Assembly (NCBI GenBank): GCA_025363385.1
Contig: JANYEA010000144.1
Location: 1-64,000 of the forward strand
Source: Bacteroidota bacterium
GTDB taxonomy: Bacteria > Bacteroidota > Bacteroidia > Chitinophagales > Chitinophagaceae
Direction: 5' to 3'
Length of the DNA: 64,000 bases
Shown: positions 46,744-55,867 of the stretch, in pieces
How the letters are laid out: every line of letters starts with the position of its first letter
How positions within the stretch are numbered: position 1 is the stretch's first letter
The notes under the pieces: model-generated
What the model was told of the DNA's origin: nothing
Databases searched by the model: none
Seen by the model: the letters and a program-made list of their open reading frames with translations, nothing else
Program-made: the position numbers and the translations under genes

Positions 46744-47724
46744 TTAATGCACGGATTTGGGCTTGCTTTTCACACGCCTATTCGTTAACGGTTTATTGAT
46801 TGCTTTATTGTTTATTTGATGTGGTATTATTTTATTATTTGTGCTACTTGAATCAATGATGGGCAATGGCTGGGGTGCTGTTTTTTGAACCAGCTCCATT
46901 AACTTTCTTTTTGCTTCCGCTGAATCTATTTGGGCTTTTGCTGTTCCTCTCCTAACAGCTACTACTTGGTTTTCGTAACGTAGATCCAGTTTCTCATAGG
47001 TATTGATCCCTTGTTGCAATAATGCTTGTTGATAGAACGACTTCAATCTGTTAAATTTTTTTTCCAGCTGTTCTGCATCTCCAACTACTACTAATTGATC
47101 TCCGATTAATGGAATGATTTCAAACTTCGAATGCGGGTTGATGTTCACTTGAGCTATCTGGGCCATCCAAAAAGAATCGGCTCTAATAAATGTGGCCATT
47201 TTAACAATGCCCACCAGCAAACTACTATCCGGTTTTGCCAGCACCGTTTTACCAGAAGGAAAATTCGTAAACACAGGAACCCGGGCCGATAACTTATCGC
47301 TCAATGGCAGTCTTAATGCCGCACTATCTACATAAAACGAATTTCCACCCAGCACAAATACCCTGGCAATTGGTTGACGCTCCACTACCCTAACCTGCAG
47401 CATCTGATTGTTATCGAAATACATTTCTGCACTTTGGATCCAGCTATTTTTTTCCAACACGGTTTCTAAAGACCTTAAATTGATCTTACCCGTAGCCCTG
47501 CCTTTTATTTTACCAGATAGATTTAATATTTCCAGGATCTCTTTTTCATCCATGAATATATTTTGTGAGGCACCGCTTATTTCAATCTGTACACCTGAGC
47601 AATTTTTCTGTGTTTTTTTTACCATGGCAGCTCCAAATAATACCATCGCGCCGATACCAAACAGTAACCAAACTGCTTGTATGATGCGCTTTTTCCAAGG
47701 TATATTTTTCAAGCTCAATTTCAT
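46744..47724 (-). CDS. ftsQ: Cell division protein FtsQ/DivIB
   Basis: A 326-residue protein with a short cytosolic N-terminus, one helix (about 14-34, VWLLFGIGAMVLFGAAM), a POTRA-like domain (about 40-110) and a beta domain, ending in a basic Pro/Asn-rich tail. Position between murC and ftsA supports FtsQ even though sequence conservation is low. It overlaps murC by 4 bp. Confidence 0.92.
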   Translation of the reverse strand: MKLSLKNIPWKKRIIQAVWLLFGIGAMVLFGAAMVKKTQKNCSGVQIEISGASQNIFMDEKEILEILNLSGKIKGRATGKINLRSLETVLEKNSWIQSAEMYFDNNQMLQVRVVERQPIARVFVLGGNSFYVDSAALRLPLSDKLSARVPVFTNFPSGKTVLAKPDSSLLVGIVKMATFIRADSFWMAQIAQVNINPHSKFEIIPLIGDQLVVVGDAEQLEKKFNRLKSFYQQALLQQGINTYEKLDLRYENQVVAVRRGTAKAQIDSAEAKRKLMELVQKTAPQPLPIIDSSSTNNKIIPHQINNKAINKPLTNRRVKSKPKSVH

Positions 47725-49076
47725 GTTAAAAGTTCTTTTACCTGTAACACTAAAGCATCAATATCTCCAGCCCCAGCCATAACTAGAAGTGCCGGATGAT
47801 GATTAGCCATCCATTGTAACATGGCTTCTTTACCTAGTATTTGTTTTTGCTGCATTTTCATTCTGGTCAATAACATTTCACTACTTACTCCTTCCATGGG
47901 TAATTCCCTTGCAGGATAAATGGGTAATAGAATTACTTCATCGGCCATGTCTAAACTCTCTGCAAATTCATTGGCAAGATCATTGGTTCTGCTATATAAG
48001 TGAGGTTGAAATACCAATACCAATTTCCGATCAGCGAACAAACTTCTCACACCACTGATCAGGGCTTTTAATTCCTGAGGATGATGGGCATAATCGTCTA
48101 TCAGGATATGCTTTTCGTTCTTTAGAATATATTCGAACCTGCGTTTCACACCCCTAAAATCGGCAATGGCAGCGCGGATTTTTTCATCATCAATCGACAA
48201 ATATTTTGCTACCGTAATGGCGGCTATTGCATTTTCGATATTATGCAAACCACCCATATGGAGTTCAATACCTTTCACAATCCAATCTGCATGAACCGCA
48301 TTGAAAGTATAACTGCCATTATTTGTCTGGATATTTTCAGCATGTACAGCAGCTGCAGGATTTTGATAATCGTAATGATATTGATGTGCCGCTTTTAATT
48401 CTGCAGATCTTGCTAATCCATATTTGCTTATTAAACAACCGCCTGGCTTTACCCTTTGAGAAAATTGTACAAAGGCATCTTCCACTGCTTCGGGTGTTCC
48501 ATAAATATCTAAATGGTCTGGATCCATTGATGTAACCACAGCGATATCTGGAACCAATTTCAAAAAACTACGATCATATTCATCAGCTTCCACAACTACC
48601 ACATTTCTTTCACTGCTCCAAAAATTAGTTTGATAATTAACTGCAATGCCTCCTAAGAATGCGTTACATCCATATCCTGAATGCCGCAATAAATGTGCAA
48701 TCATTGTGGTAACAGTTGTTTTACCATGAGTGCCGCCAATACAAATATTGAAAGACCCTTCGGTGATCCATTGTAACACATCACTTCGCTTAACCACAAT
48801 AAAATCATGCGTTCTATAATAGACAAGCTCAGCTTGTTGTGCAGGAATGGCTGGCGTATATACCACCACATCTACATCTTTCGGAATTAAATCTACATTT
48901 TCTTCATAGTGTATTTCAATACCCGAAGCTTCTAAAGTTCTAGTGAGCACCGTACTGGTTTTATCATAACCTTTTACTTCTGCACCCCTCGATTTAAAAT
49001 AGCGTGCTAAGGCACTCATGCCAATACCTCCAATGCCAATAAAGTAGATTTTCTGTATGTTTTGCAGCTTTATCAT
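47721..49076 (-). CDS. murC: UDP-N-acetylmuramate--L-alanine ligase (MurC)
   Basis: A 451-residue Mur ligase that adds L-Ala to UDP-MurNAc. The N-terminal GIGGIGMSALARYF and the ATP motif GGTHGKTTVTTMI are visible, with the central domain VVEADEYDRSFL. The stop overlaps the ftsQ start and the start overlaps the murG stop, so translation is coupled on both sides. Confidence 0.97.
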   Translation of the reverse strand: MIKLQNIQKIYFIGIGGIGMSALARYFKSRGAEVKGYDKTSTVLTRTLEASGIEIHYEENVDLIPKDVDVVVYTPAIPAQQAELVYYRTHDFIVVKRSDVLQWITEGSFNICIGGTHGKTTVTTMIAHLLRHSGYGCNAFLGGIAVNYQTNFWSSERNVVVVEADEYDRSFLKLVPDIAVVTSMDPDHLDIYGTPEAVEDAFVQFSQRVKPGGCLISKYGLARSAELKAAHQYHYDYQNPAAAVHAENIQTNNGSYTFNAVHADWIVKGIELHMGGLHNIENAIAAITVAKYLSIDDEKIRAAIADFRGVKRRFEYILKNEKHILIDDYAHHPQELKALISGVRSLFADRKLVLVFQPHLYSRTNDLANEFAESLDMADEVILLPIYPARELPMEGVSSEMLLTRMKMQQKQILGKEAMLQWMANHHPALLVMAGAGDIDALVLQVKELLT

Positions 49077-50164
49077 TGAATTGCTTTCAATATTTCATTT
49101 GCAATAACCGTATCCGCATTTTTCAATGCCAATGAACGGCAATTTTTTATAAAGAGTTCCTGCATTTCTACATCCTTAGCCAATTGTATACAGGTACTCG
49201 CCAATTGCAGTTTTGCATCGCCATCTCTTACAATTAATGCTGCTTCTTTATTTACCAAACTCATGGCATTATAGGTTTGATGGTCTTCTGCAGCTAATGG
49301 AAATGGAACAAATACGGAAGGCTTTGCCTGAAGACAAATTTCAGTAACAGCCATTGCACCAGCTCTGCTAACTACCACGTCTGCTGCGGCATAAGCCATG
49401 TCCATATCGGTAATGAATTCACCGATCCAGATATTGTTTTTGCCTACTGTTGCATTTTTATATTTGTCGGCATTTGTGGCACCTGTTTGCCAGATCAGTT
49501 GCAAGTGCCTTCTTTCAAATTGATCTAAGTGTTCTAAAATAGCTTCATTAATACTTCTGGCACCCAGGCTTCCCCCAATCACTAAAATGGTGGTTAAAGA
49601 TTCGCTTAATCCAAAATAGGTTATGCCTTCCAACTTTGTAACCTTGCTTTCTGCAATTTGCTTTCGAACAGGGTTTCCGGTAATCATTATTTTATCGGCA
49701 GGGAAAAATTTCTGCATCCCATCTGTTGCTACAAAAATGCGTGTGGCATTTTTGCTGAGATAAATATTCGACTTACCCGCAAAACTATTACTCTCGTGAA
49801 TGAATGTGGGTATTCCTTTTTTTTGTGCAATCCGTAAAACAGGTAAAGAAGAATAACCGCCTACACCCACCACCGCATCTGGTTGAAATTCTTTTAAAAT
49901 TTTTTTTACTTGAAAATAACTCGCTAATAGTTTAAAAGGCAGGCTTATATTTTTCCATAGAGAGCTTCTATTAAATCCAGCGATAGTAATTCCTTCAATT
50001 GTATAACCGGCCTGGGGTACTTTCTCCATTTCCATTTTTCCAGTTGCCCCTACAAAAAGAATTTCTGTGTTTGCATCTTGAGCAATCAAGGCATTGGCAA
50101 TTGCTATGGCAGGGAAGATATGTCCGCCCGTACCACCACCCGCTATGATAATTTTTTTACTCAA
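49073..50164 (-). CDS. murG: UDP-GlcNAc:lipid I GlcNAc transferase (MurG)
   Basis: A 363-residue GT28 enzyme making lipid II. The N-terminal G-loop IAGGGTGGHIFPAIA and the second G-loop VIGGSLGARSINEA, then SRAGAMAVTEI, are intact. The only usable start is a TTG at 50164, which overlaps the end of ftsW by 8 bp. The next Met is far inside the G-loop domain. The TTG plus overlap suggests reinitiation after ftsW. Confidence 0.96.
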   Translation of the reverse strand: MSKKIIIAGGGTGGHIFPAIAIANALIAQDANTEILFVGATGKMEMEKVPQAGYTIEGITIAGFNRSSLWKNISLPFKLLASYFQVKKILKEFQPDAVVGVGGYSSLPVLRIAQKKGIPTFIHESNSFAGKSNIYLSKNATRIFVATDGMQKFFPADKIMITGNPVRKQIAESKVTKLEGITYFGLSESLTTILVIGGSLGARSINEAILEHLDQFERRHLQLIWQTGATNADKYKNATVGKNNIWIGEFITDMDMAYAAADVVVSRAGAMAVTEICLQAKPSVFVPFPLAAEDHQTYNAMSLVNKEAALIVRDGDAKLQLASTCIQLAKDVEMQELFIKNCRSLALKNADTVIANEILKAIQ

Positions 50165-51446
50165 CGTTAGCCGTATTTACAGGGTTCGTTAAAATGGGTT
50201 CCTTGCCTTCTAATTGTTCTACGTTTCTAGCCACACTCAATATCAAACCAACGGCACAACAAGTAAATAAAAAGGAACTACCCCCCATACTTACCAATGG
50301 AAGTGTTACTCCCGTAACGGGAACTAAGTTTACATTTACGGCCATATTAGCCACTGCTTGAATTACTAATGTAAAGCTTAACCCCAGTGCTAAAAATGCA
50401 CCAAATGCATACGGACATCTTCTGAAAATCCGGATGCATCTAAATAAGAATACCAGATAAATAAAAATGATAAAGGCACCACCCAATAATCCATATTCTT
50501 CAATGATGATCGAATAAATAAAGTCGTTATACGCCTGTGGCAAAAAATTACGTTGTCTGCTATTACCCGGTCCTAACCCTACTAATATTCCACCATTTGC
50601 AATAGCAATCTTTGCCTGCTGCACTTGATAAGGCGATTCAGCATCTTTGGCATAAATAAAATCCTGCACCCTTTTCACCCATGTACCCATCCTACCATAG
50701 GATTTAACCTTCTCCATGTTTTCATGAGATTTCACTTCATCTTTTTGCTTACTATCGTAAGTAATCATCGCAATTGAAATAATCAAACCGACCGGAATCA
50801 TGGCAACCAATATTACTAACATAATATGCTTCACACTAACTCTCCCTATAAACATCAACAATAATGATGTGGCTCCGGTTAATAATGCATTAGATAAATT
50901 AGCAGGCAAGATCAATGCACAAATAATTATTACTGGTGCTACTACTGGAAGGAATCCTTTTTTAAAATCTTTAATGACATCTTGTTTTTTACTCAGCATC
51001 TTACTCACATACATGAACAGTGCAAGCTTTGCAAGATCACTGGTTTGGATCGTCATGTTTATAATCGGCAATTTAATCCACCTACTTCCATCATTAATTT
51101 TTGCACCAAAAATGAGGGTATAAATCAACAATGGAATAGAGATCGCGTATAGAATGGTAGCCACTTTTGAAAAGAAAGTATAATTCACACGGTGCAAAAA
51201 AAAGATCAATAAAAAACCGAGCAAAGAGAAAGACACCTGCTTAAACAAATAAAAGCTGGTGTTCCCTTTCAACATTTTATAGGCAAGTGAACCAGTAGCA
51301 CTGTAAACAACCAGAATAGAAATAAGCGATAATAAAATAACGATACCCCAGATATACTTATCTCCACGGGTGCGCTCAACGAGCTGACCACGCATACCAT
51401 CGATGCTGGGCATTTGTGAAAAAAGTGTATCGTTTGTTTCTTTCAT
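50157..51446 (-). CDS. ftsW: Septal peptidoglycan polymerase FtsW
   Basis: A 429-residue SEDS protein with about ten helices. The conserved tail GVTLPLVSMGGSSFLFTCCAVGLIL and the PYQVQQAKIAIANGG loop are the SEDS signature. It polymerises lipid II with FtsI at the division site. FtsW rather than RodA is chosen because of its place in the dcw operon. 24 bp from murD, overlapping murG. Confidence 0.95.
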   Translation of the reverse strand: MKETNDTLFSQMPSIDGMRGQLVERTRGDKYIWGIVILLSLISILVVYSATGSLAYKMLKGNTSFYLFKQVSFSLLGFLLIFFLHRVNYTFFSKVATILYAISIPLLIYTLIFGAKINDGSRWIKLPIINMTIQTSDLAKLALFMYVSKMLSKKQDVIKDFKKGFLPVVAPVIIICALILPANLSNALLTGATSLLLMFIGRVSVKHIMLVILVAMIPVGLIISIAMITYDSKQKDEVKSHENMEKVKSYGRMGTWVKRVQDFIYAKDAESPYQVQQAKIAIANGGILVGLGPGNSRQRNFLPQAYNDFIYSIIIEEYGLLGGAFIIFIYLVFLFRCIRIFRRCPYAFGAFLALGLSFTLVIQAVANMAVNVNLVPVTGVTLPLVSMGGSSFLFTCCAVGLILSVARNVEQLEGKEPILTNPVNTANVE

Positions 51447-51470
51447 CTAAAACTTACTAGTAACTATTTT

Positions 51471-52823
51471 TTATAATTCTTTTACGGCTTCTTTGAATTG
51501 AATGCCTCTGTCTTCGTAGTTTTTAAATAGATCAAAGCTGGCGCAAGATGGACTCAATAACACCACATCGCCTTTAGCAGATAATTTAAAAGCCGTTGTT
51601 ACTGCTTTCTTTGCAGAATCAGTTTCCACAATCAATGGTGCTATATTTTTAAAAGCCTCCACGATCTTTTTGTTATCCAATCCCATACAAACAATTGCCT
51701 TCACTTTATCTTTTACCAGTTCTGCCAGCAACCCATATTCATTACCCTTATCTGTACCACCCAAGATCAATACAGTTGGCTTGTTCATACTTTCAAGTGC
51801 ATACCAGGTGCTATTTACATTGGTTGCTTTACTATCGTTAATGAACTCTACTCCACGTATCATGGCTACAAACTCCATTCGGTGTTCCAGGCTATGAAAA
51901 TTCTTCACAGCTTCTCTGATTTTTTCTTTGCGGATGCCGATAGTTGCGGCTGCGATTCCTGCTGCCATAGTGTTGTAGTTGTTGTGTTTGCCTTTTAATG
52001 CAAAATCATAAATGCTCATGCTTACTCTTTCTTCTTGGATTCGCAGCATCATCTGATCGCCTTTGATGTAGCCTCCTTTTTTTACTTCTTGTTTCATAGA
52101 GAATGGTAATGGGTTAGTAGGTAGTATAAGGGTTGTTAGTTTTTCTTCTATCACCGGATCGTCGGCACAATAAATGAAGTAATCATCCATTGTCTGATTT
52201 TCTATGATCCGGAATTTGCTATTGATATAATTTTCGAATTTGTATTCGTACCTGTCTAAATGATCTTCTGTGATGTTTAAAAGAATTGAAACATCGGGGC
52301 GAAATGTGATGATATCATCGAGTTGAAAAGAACTCAATTCAGCGATATACCAATCCTTCGGATCCTCCGCGATTTGCTTTGCAAAACTGTAACCAATATT
52401 TCCTACCAGTGCTGCACTCAAGCCAGCTGTTACACAGATATGATAGATCAAACTAGTAGTAGTACTCTTACCATTACTTCCCGTGATCGCAATAATTTTG
52501 CTATCACCTTTAAAACGATAAGCCAATTCTATTTCACTGATTATCTGAATACCCTTTGCACGAATTTTTTTCACCATTTCATTTTTCTCTGGAATACCCG
52601 GGCTCTTCATCACTTCATTTGCATTCAAGATCAAGTCTTCTGTATGACCTGCTTCTTCAAAGGCGATTCCGTTATTTGTTAATTCTTTTTTATAGATTTC
52701 TTTGATCTTTCCACCATCACTTACAAACACTTCATAACCCTTCTGCTTACCCAACAAAGCAGCACCCACCCCGCTTTCGCCGGATCCGAGGATCACTAGT
52801 CTGTGTATTTGGGTATTATTCAT
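51471..52823 (-). CDS. murD: UDP-MurNAc-L-alanine--D-glutamate ligase (MurD)
   Basis: A 450-residue Mur ligase. The N-terminal LVILGSGESGVGAALL and the ATP motif ITGSNGKSTTTSLI are visible. The start is the ATG at 52823 (MNNTQIHRLVILG). The longer open frame reaches into the REP-like element upstream and is not coding. A REP-like element and a heptamer array separate it from mraY, in the middle of the dcw operon. Confidence 0.96.
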   Translation of the reverse strand: MNNTQIHRLVILGSGESGVGAALLGKQKGYEVFVSDGGKIKEIYKKELTNNGIAFEEAGHTEDLILNANEVMKSPGIPEKNEMVKKIRAKGIQIISEIELAYRFKGDSKIIAITGSNGKSTTTSLIYHICVTAGLSAALVGNIGYSFAKQIAEDPKDWYIAELSSFQLDDIITFRPDVSILLNITEDHLDRYEYKFENYINSKFRIIENQTMDDYFIYCADDPVIEEKLTTLILPTNPLPFSMKQEVKKGGYIKGDQMMLRIQEERVSMSIYDFALKGKHNNYNTMAAGIAAATIGIRKEKIREAVKNFHSLEHRMEFVAMIRGVEFINDSKATNVNSTWYALESMNKPTVLILGGTDKGNEYGLLAELVKDKVKAIVCMGLDNKKIVEAFKNIAPLIVETDSAKKAVTTAFKLSAKGDVVLLSPSCASFDLFKNYEDRGIQFKEAVKEL

Positions 52824-52848
52824 ATTCAAAATGATCTTTTTATTAGTG

Positions 52849-52922
52849 ATAACCACCCCGTCTGTTCGCTCAGCCGCTCCAGCCACCCCTCCATCGCATG
52901 CGATGGAGGGGAAACTTTTATT
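52849..52922 (+). repeat. REP-like element R3, between mraY and murD
   Basis: Starts AACCACCCC, then GTCTGTTCGCTC, and has the perfect 26-bp palindrome at 52886-52911. It ends GGGGAAAC with an A/T tract, then the heptamer array. Nearly identical to R2 (16946-17021). It sits inside an otherwise compact operon of essential genes. Confidence 0.93.
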
Positions 52923-52940
52923 TTTACTTACAACTATTTT

Positions 52941-53073
52941 TCACTTCTCACTTCTCACTCCTCACTTCTCACTTCTCACTCCTCACTTCTCACTTCTCAC
53001 TCCTCACTCCTCACTCCTCACTCCTCACTCCTCACTTCTCACTTCTCACTTCTCACTTCTCACTCCTCACTCC
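52941..53073 (-). repeat. GTGAGRA heptamer array C, at the 3' end of mraY
   Basis: Nineteen units, TCACTYC on the plus strand, ending 3 bp before the mraY stop codon (53077-53079). The variable base in plus-strand order reads TTCTTCTTCCCCCTTTTCC. Together with R3 it forms the same composite as at sprA and fabH. Confidence 0.95.
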
Positions 53074-53076
53074 TGC

Positions 53077-54387
53077 TTATCTAATCTTCAGTGTTACTAA
53101 GCTTGCTACTACGAGCAAGATTGTTATCACCCAAAACCTAAACGCTATTTTATTTTCATGAAATCCTTTCTTTTGATAGTGATGGTGCAACGGGCTCATT
53201 AAGAAAACGCGCCTGCCCTCTCCGTATTTTTTCTTGGTGTATTTAAAATACCCTACTTGAATAATCACGCTTAGATTTTCAACTAAGAAAATGCCACAGA
53301 AAATGGGGATCAATAATTCTTTACGAACGATAAATGCAAGTGATGCAATGATGCCGCCAAGCGCAAGGCTACCCGTATCTCCCATAAATACCTGAGCCGG
53401 GTATGCATTGTACCATAAAAATCCAATACAAGCTCCTACAAAAGCTCCCACAAATACACTTAATTCACCAAGGTTAGGGATATACATTACGTCGAAGTAA
53501 TCTGCAAATACATAGTTACCACTGATATACACAAACACCCCGATACCCGCGCCAATAATGGCACTCACTCCTGCAGCCAATCCATCCAACCCATCTGTAA
53601 GGTTCGCGCCATTTGATACAGCCGTAACAATAAAAATCACAATCAACACATAAATGATCCAGGTATATTTTTCAGCACCTGCACCCATCCAAGTGATCAG
53701 TCTGCTATAATTGAACTCATGATTTTTAACGAAGGGAATGGTAGTAATGGGTGTTTTTACTTTTACGAATCTTTTATATTCACCATCTAGTTTTCTTACC
53801 ACAATATTCGAATCCTTTGCAAGGCTCTCTCCTCTTTGCAGTGTGGCATTCCCAGTAGAAAATATTTCGCGTTCTACCGTTACTGCATTACTAAAATATA
53901 AGGTTAAACCAATGATCGCACCTAACCCTACCTGACCAATTACTTTTGAAATGCCAGCCAATCCATCACTATCTTTTTTCTTATACGCTTCTCCTTTACT
54001 TACCGCTGCTTTTCTGGCCCTGATTTTAAATAGATCATCCAGAAAACCAATGATACCTAACCACACGGTACAAAGCACCATCAAACGGATATATACTTTA
54101 TCTAAATTGGCAAATAGTAATGTAGGGATCAGTATACTTACCAGAATAATGATACCACCCATGGTTGGTGTGCCTTTCTTCTGCTGCTCGCCTTGTAATC
54201 CCAATTCGCGAACTGATTCGCCTATTTGTTTTCTTTTTAAAATATTGATGATTCGCTTACCATACACTGTTGCAATCAATAACGAAAACACAACCGCCAT
54301 CGCAATTCGAAAAGAGATAAACTGAAACAGTCCTGCTCCTGGAATATGGTATAACTTGTTAAGCCAGTTAAAGAGATAATAGAACAT
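53077..54387 (-). CDS. mraY: Phospho-N-acetylmuramoyl-pentapeptide transferase (MraY)
   Basis: A 436-residue polytopic enzyme making lipid I. Visible motifs are [13 protein letters not shown] (about 72-84), [15 protein letters not shown], the [12 protein letters not shown] loop and the HHHYQKKG loop near the end. It is about 70 residues longer than E. coli MraY because of an insert at about 165-235, a feature I recall from other Bacteroidota. Starts 7 bp after murE. Confidence 0.96.
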   Translation of the reverse strand: MFYYLFNWLNKLYHIPGAGLFQFISFRIAMAVVFSLLIATVYGKRIINILKRKQIGESVRELGLQGEQQKKGTPTMGGIIILVSILIPTLLFANLDKVYIRLMVLCTVWLGIIGFLDDLFKIRARKAAVSKGEAYKKKDSDGLAGISKVIGQVGLGAIIGLTLYFSNAVTVEREIFSTGNATLQRGESLAKDSNIVVRKLDGEYKRFVKVKTPITTIPFVKNHEFNYSRLITWMGAGAEKYTWIIYVLIVIFIVTAVSNGANLTDGLDGLAAGVSAIIGAGIGVFVYISGNYVFADYFDVMYIPNLGELSVFVGAFVGACIGFLWYNAYPAQVFMGDTGSLALGGIIASLAFIVRKELLIPIFCGIFLVENLSVIIQVGYFKYTKKKYGEGRRVFLMSPLHHHYQKKGFHENKIAFRFWVITILLVVASLVTLKIR

Positions 54388-54394
54388 AGTTTGC

Positions 54395-55858
54395 TTATTT
54401 ATCTAATGCTTTAAATATTTCGCTTAAAATTTCCTTATCATCAAAATGGTGTTTCACCCCATTGATATCCTGGTATTTCTCATGTCCCTTTCCAGCAACT
54501 AGAATAATATCTTCCGGCTTTGCCAATTTCACAGCTTGCAGAATGGCTTCTTTTCTATCGGTTATGGTAATGGATTTTCTTTTAGCTGCACTATTTAAAC
54601 CTGCTTCCATTTCGCGAAGAATGGTTTCAGGATCTTCAGTTCTGGGGTTGTCACTGGTAAGTATTAATTTATCGCTCCAGCCCGCTGCAACTTCTGCCAT
54701 GATTGGACGCTTTGTTTTATCTCTATCTCCACCACAACCCACCACCGTAATCACGTGCTCGTATCCTTTTCTTAATTTCTTAATGGTAGCCAATACATTT
54801 TCCAAAGCGTCTGGAGTATGCGCATAATCTACAATAGCAATGATTTTATTTTTGCTGATCACATAATCGAATCTTCCTTCTGCACTAGTAAGCATGCTCA
54901 TTGCTGTTAATACTTTCTCACTATCCTCACCTAAGCAAATGGCAGCACCATAAATAGCCAAAATATTATACGCATTGAATTCTCCAATTAACCTAAAATG
55001 AACTTCTTTATCATTTACCATCATCACTAAACCAGACAACCCATTCTCTAAGATCTTTCCCTTGAAAGAAGCCAGGGTTTTAAGGCTATAGGTATATTGA
55101 CGAGCAGCTGTATTTTGCAACATCACTGAACCGCGTTTATCATCTAAATTGCTGATTGCAAAAGCGGTACTTTTTAATCCATCAAAAAAAGCTTTCTTTA
55201 CACGAATATATTCTTCAAATGTTTTGTGATAGTCGAGGTGATCATGTGTGATATTGCTAAATAATGCACCTGTAAAATGTAAACCAGTAATTCTGTGTTG
55301 GTGAATAGCATGACTACTACATTCCATAAACACATGAGTACAACCTGCATCAACCATTTGCTTTAATAAAGCATTTAAACTAACTGCATCTGGTGTGGTA
55401 TGAGTGGAAGGAATAATGGTAGTTGCAATTTGATTTTGTACCGTGCTTACCAAGCCACAGGTATAACCTAATTGAGTAAATAGTTTAAATAGTACCGTAG
55501 CAATGGTTGTTTTTCCATTGGTGCCAGTTACACCAACTAACTTTATTTTTTCACTTGGAGACCCATAAAATTCATGAGCCATATAAGCCACTGCTTCATG
55601 CGAGTTGGTAACTTGTAAATAGGTAACAGACTTCAATAATTTTTTAGGCAACTCCTCACAAACAATCGCTATAGCACCTAACTCAATGGCTTTTGCTATA
55701 AAACTATGTCCATCAGAATGTTCCCCTTTTATGGCAACAAATATTGATCCCACTATTACTTTGCGTGAATCTATTTCAATGGCAGTAACATCTAAAGCAG
55801 TGCTACCGTGCACTTCTTTGAGATGAACTTTGTACAATATGTTTTGCAGGTTTGCCAT
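54395..55858 (-). CDS. murE: UDP-MurNAc-tripeptide synthetase (MurE)
   Basis: A 487-residue Mur ligase adding the third residue of the stem peptide. ATP motif [13 protein letters not shown], then [11 protein letters not shown] and the substrate-selecting DNPRTEDP. The DNPR motif is typical of the meso-diaminopimelate-adding enzymes, so the third residue is probably meso-DAP. It lies between ftsI and mraY with 7-9 bp gaps. Confidence 0.96.
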   Translation of the reverse strand: MANLQNILYKVHLKEVHGSTALDVTAIEIDSRKVIVGSIFVAIKGEHSDGHSFIAKAIELGAIAIVCEELPKKLLKSVTYLQVTNSHEAVAYMAHEFYGSPSEKIKLVGVTGTNGKTTIATVLFKLFTQLGYTCGLVSTVQNQIATTIIPSTHTTPDAVSLNALLKQMVDAGCTHVFMECSSHAIHQHRITGLHFTGALFSNITHDHLDYHKTFEEYIRVKKAFFDGLKSTAFAISNLDDKRGSVMLQNTAARQYTYSLKTLASFKGKILENGLSGLVMMVNDKEVHFRLIGEFNAYNILAIYGAAICLGEDSEKVLTAMSMLTSAEGRFDYVISKNKIIAIVDYAHTPDALENVLATIKKLRKGYEHVITVVGCGGDRDKTKRPIMAEVAAGWSDKLILTSDNPRTEDPETILREMEAGLNSAAKRKSITITDRKEAILQAVKLAKPEDIILVAGKGHEKYQDINGVKHHFDDKEILSEIFKALDK

Positions 55859-55867
55859 GCTATACTA

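Noticed and set aside
52803-53161. Open frames reading Ser-Leu-Leu-Thr-Pro-His-Ser repeats in three frames
   Set aside because: They are translations of the 7-bp array. The 7-residue periodicity in all three frames is a product of the repeat, with no start region or homology.
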